DNA of 6,577 bases, taken from the NCBI GenBank assembly GCA_024278035.1, contig JAJRUA010000200.1:1-6577 (forward strand), given 5' to 3'. The notes under the pieces were generated by a model, which had not been told where the DNA came from, did no database searches, and worked only from the letters and a program-made list of their open reading frames with translations. Below, in pieces: positions 4,932-6,577 of this stretch. Position numbers and translations under genes: made by a program. Each line of letters opens with the position of its first letter. Position 1 is the first letter of the stretch. This DNA is from Planctomycetota bacterium. Lineage in GTDB: Bacteria; Planctomycetota; Planctomycetia; Pirellulales; Lacipirellulaceae.

Positions 4932-6577
4932 TTAGCTTTCCTTTTGTGTCGATCGATCCGTACGGTAAAACCGGTTGGCCAGAATCCCTTCCGCGGCAAA
5001 CGCTAGGGTGACGGCGAACAGAACCCAACCGTACAGTTCATGGCCAACGCGGCCCAGGTTGATTGATCGAGATAGTTCCTCCCGGTCGCGAATGAGGGCA
5101 ATACGCTCTTCGCCCAAAGCGTCTTGGAGATCGGCAAACACCATGCGATCGAGCCGTCCGATGAGAGGGTTGGCGTTGATGGCAAACTGTCGATCGATTC
5201 GCGCGGTGGGACTACCTGCTGAAAGGGTGTAGTTGCCCGGTGTGTCGGCAAGGCCGATGGACAGTTCGTTCGCTCCTGGAGGAATCGATTGTCGAAGGGC
5301 TTCGCCTTGGGGGGTGCGAAGTACGAACCCGGCAAGGTTGGCCCCAGGCGGAATCGGGGCGGTCACCGTGTCGCCCGCCCGGTAGTTGAGCGGAGCCGCC
5401 TGCCAACCGGTCAGGTAGCTGGCCAACGAATCGGCAAGCAGAATGAACGGCCAAGGGTCTTCGCCCGTCGGCAGCAGATTCCATGGCATGGTGCTTTCGT
5501 TGCCGGAATCAATTCGGTCAGAAAGAGGGGTGGTCATCATCAACACCCGGCCCCGACCGACGGCCTGTTCGAGGATCGCTGCCCCCCCGTCGGCAAAGGT
5601 CGCCACAATCGCGGCTCCTTCATGGACCGACTCCAATTCCCATCGCTGAAAAACGGGGAACGCCCGCCAAGGGATCGCCTCCGCATAGTCGGCCAGTTGG
5701 GCAATCGCAGGATGCGTGTAACGGGTCGGCCTCAAGTAAGTCTCTTCATGCGAGCGCCAGCGAAGCGTTGCCGGCAGTAGCGATTGCGCCCCGGCGGTGT
5801 TCATTCCATCGAGCGTCGCCCGTCTGCCCAGAAAGAGGCCAACCGCCCCGCCTGCGGAGGCGTAATCGGTCAAATCTCGCCATTTCTTTGCGCTGAGCGG
5901 AGGCGGATCGAGCAATAACACCGCTTCATAATCCGTGAAGCGGCCCTGGTTCCAATCATCGTCATCAAACCGAACCGTCTTAGTGGCAAACCGTGACGTA
6001 ATCCCTGGTTCATTCAGGGAAGGATCAACCGCTTCACGAAAAAAAATCGCCCCTTCCTTATTGGAAGCAACAAGCAACAGTGTCGGCGGCGGACGCGTCT
6101 CGAAGGCGAAGTAGCGCCGGTCGTCTGCAGGAGCGGCGTCGCCGGCTATTACTCGGACGTAGCCCGAATGAAAACCTTCTTCGAGGCCGCTTAGAACGAA
6201 GTCGATCGTGGTTTCTTGGACCGTCTTGCCGGTGGCTTCCGTTGCGAAATCGACCCGCCGTTCGGCCCGTTTCTCTGGACCTTTTCCTTGGCCCCCCCCT
6301 TTCCCTTGGGCAATCGGGCCTGACGGTTCTAGCCAAAGTTCAACCGCCACACTTTCGTTCCAATCGCCGGTCGAAAAAAGTGTTACGGCCAATCGCATCG
6401 GCTCGCCCGTGACGAGTCGTTCGCTCGAAAACCGCAGGGGCCCAACGCTAAGGTTCCGTGGCTGAGGAACTCCGACATCAACAAGCTGTAGCGACATTCC
6501 CTCATGTCGATCCAGCGCTGCGGCGACTGTCTCTTGGGTCTCTTGGTTCCATGCTCCTTGCGATAGGTCGGTAAAAA
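4932..6577 (-). CDS. BatA-type VWA/GATase-like membrane protein, 5' end missing
   Basis: The frame ends with TAA at 4934-4932 and stays open to the right edge; 547 residues are visible. The ATG at 6497 is internal: 26 in-frame codons before it read FTDLSQGAWN and so on, matching the last MIDAS strand and end of a VWA domain (F-TDL), so the N-terminal helices and most of the VWA domain lie outside the window. Next, in window numbering, come LVDVG (31-35) and a CARDB/Ig-like domain (about 41-157) interrupted by a Gly/Lys-rich loop (GKGGGQGKG, 91-99). A GATase-like Rossmann region follows (LLLVASNKEG at 166-175, AVLLLDPPPL at 209-218, GGAVGLFLGRR at 232-242, GRGRVLMMTTPLSDRID at 330-346), then a second beta-rich domain (about 388-458). 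One helix ends it (about 504-526), followed by ANRFYRTDR. No cysteine occurs in the visible part. This layout matches planctomycetal BatA/aerotolerance-type proteins. It lies 81 bp upstream of the VWA gene in the same direction, so the two are probably co-transcribed and act together in the inner membrane and periplasm. Confidence 0.85.
   Translation of the reverse strand, partial: FTDLSQGAWNQETQETVAAALDRHEGMSLQLVDVGVPQPRNLSVGPLRFSSERLVTGEPMRLAVTLFSTGDWNESVAVELWLEPSGPIAQGKGGGQGKGPEKRAERRVDFATEATGKTVQETTIDFVLSGLEEGFHSGYVRVIAGDAAPADDRRYFAFETRPPPTLLLVASNKEGAIFFREAVDPSLNEPGITSRFATKTVRFDDDDWNQGRFTDYEAVLLLDPPPLSAKKWRDLTDYASAGGAVGLFLGRRATLDGMNTAGAQSLLPATLRWRSHEETYLRPTRYTHPAIAQLADYAEAIPWRAFPVFQRWELESVHEGAAIVATFADGGAAILEQAVGRGRVLMMTTPLSDRIDSGNESTMPWNLLPTGEDPWPFILLADSLASYLTGWQAAPLNYRAGDTVTAPIPPGANLAGFVLRTPQGEALRQSIPPGANELSIGLADTPGNYTLSAGSPTARIDRQFAINANPLIGRLDRMVFADLQDALGEERIALIRDREELSRSINLGRVGHELYGWVLFAVTLAFAAEGILANRFYRTDRSTQKES

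Overview
The window looks like planctomycete chromosome, most likely from the order Pirellulales. The evidence is the gene content and the intergenic DNA: two large Cys-free VWA / glutamine-amidotransferase-like envelope proteins of the type that sit beside MoxR/DUF58 genes in planctomycetes, a short secreted protein of a kind I associate with planctomycetal hypothetical proteins, moderately GC-rich DNA with few clear Shine-Dalgarno sites, and inverted repeats resembling those scattered between Pirellulales genes. The assignment comes from recognition only; no search was run.

All convincing genes are on the minus strand, so they read from right to left. (1) 6577-4932 is the 3' part of a BatA-type VWA protein. 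Its frame is open to the right edge, and the ATG at 6497 is internal. (2) After 81 bp comes 4850-2556, a complete 764-residue protein with two N-terminal membrane segments, a VWA domain with an intact MIDAS motif, Ig-like regions, a GATase1-like fold without a Cys nucleophile, and a C-terminal membrane anchor. (3) A 27-bp perfect inverted repeat lies at 2441-2545. (4) A membrane-anchored GTPase with a DUF697/YcjF-like C-terminus follows; its frame opens at 2499 (TTG), but its real start is probably nearer 2361. (5) A 330-bp gap holds a second perfect 22-bp inverted repeat (545-614). Directly abutting it is an orphan plus-strand 3' gene end (617-724), apparently the last membrane helix of a lost transporter. 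(6) 465-1 is the 5' part of a small secreted protein, cut off at the left edge.

Functional picture: genes 1 and 2 are probably co-transcribed and encode inner-membrane proteins whose bulk faces the periplasm. By analogy with MoxR/Bat systems they may form a metal-dependent (MIDAS) scaffold or assembly complex driven by a MoxR ATPase encoded beyond the right edge (inference). The GTPase may share the transcript, but the repeat between them makes this uncertain. The secreted protein appears to be a separate unit.

Most notable points: a gene remnant that ends exactly at a REP-like repeat; a repeat element that supplies the putative N-terminus of the GTPase; over 1,300 residues of VWA/GATase-like protein without a single cysteine; and a short ATCCG-type repeat found in two different intergenic sites. 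I saw no CRISPR array, tRNA, rRNA, transposase or obvious defence system.
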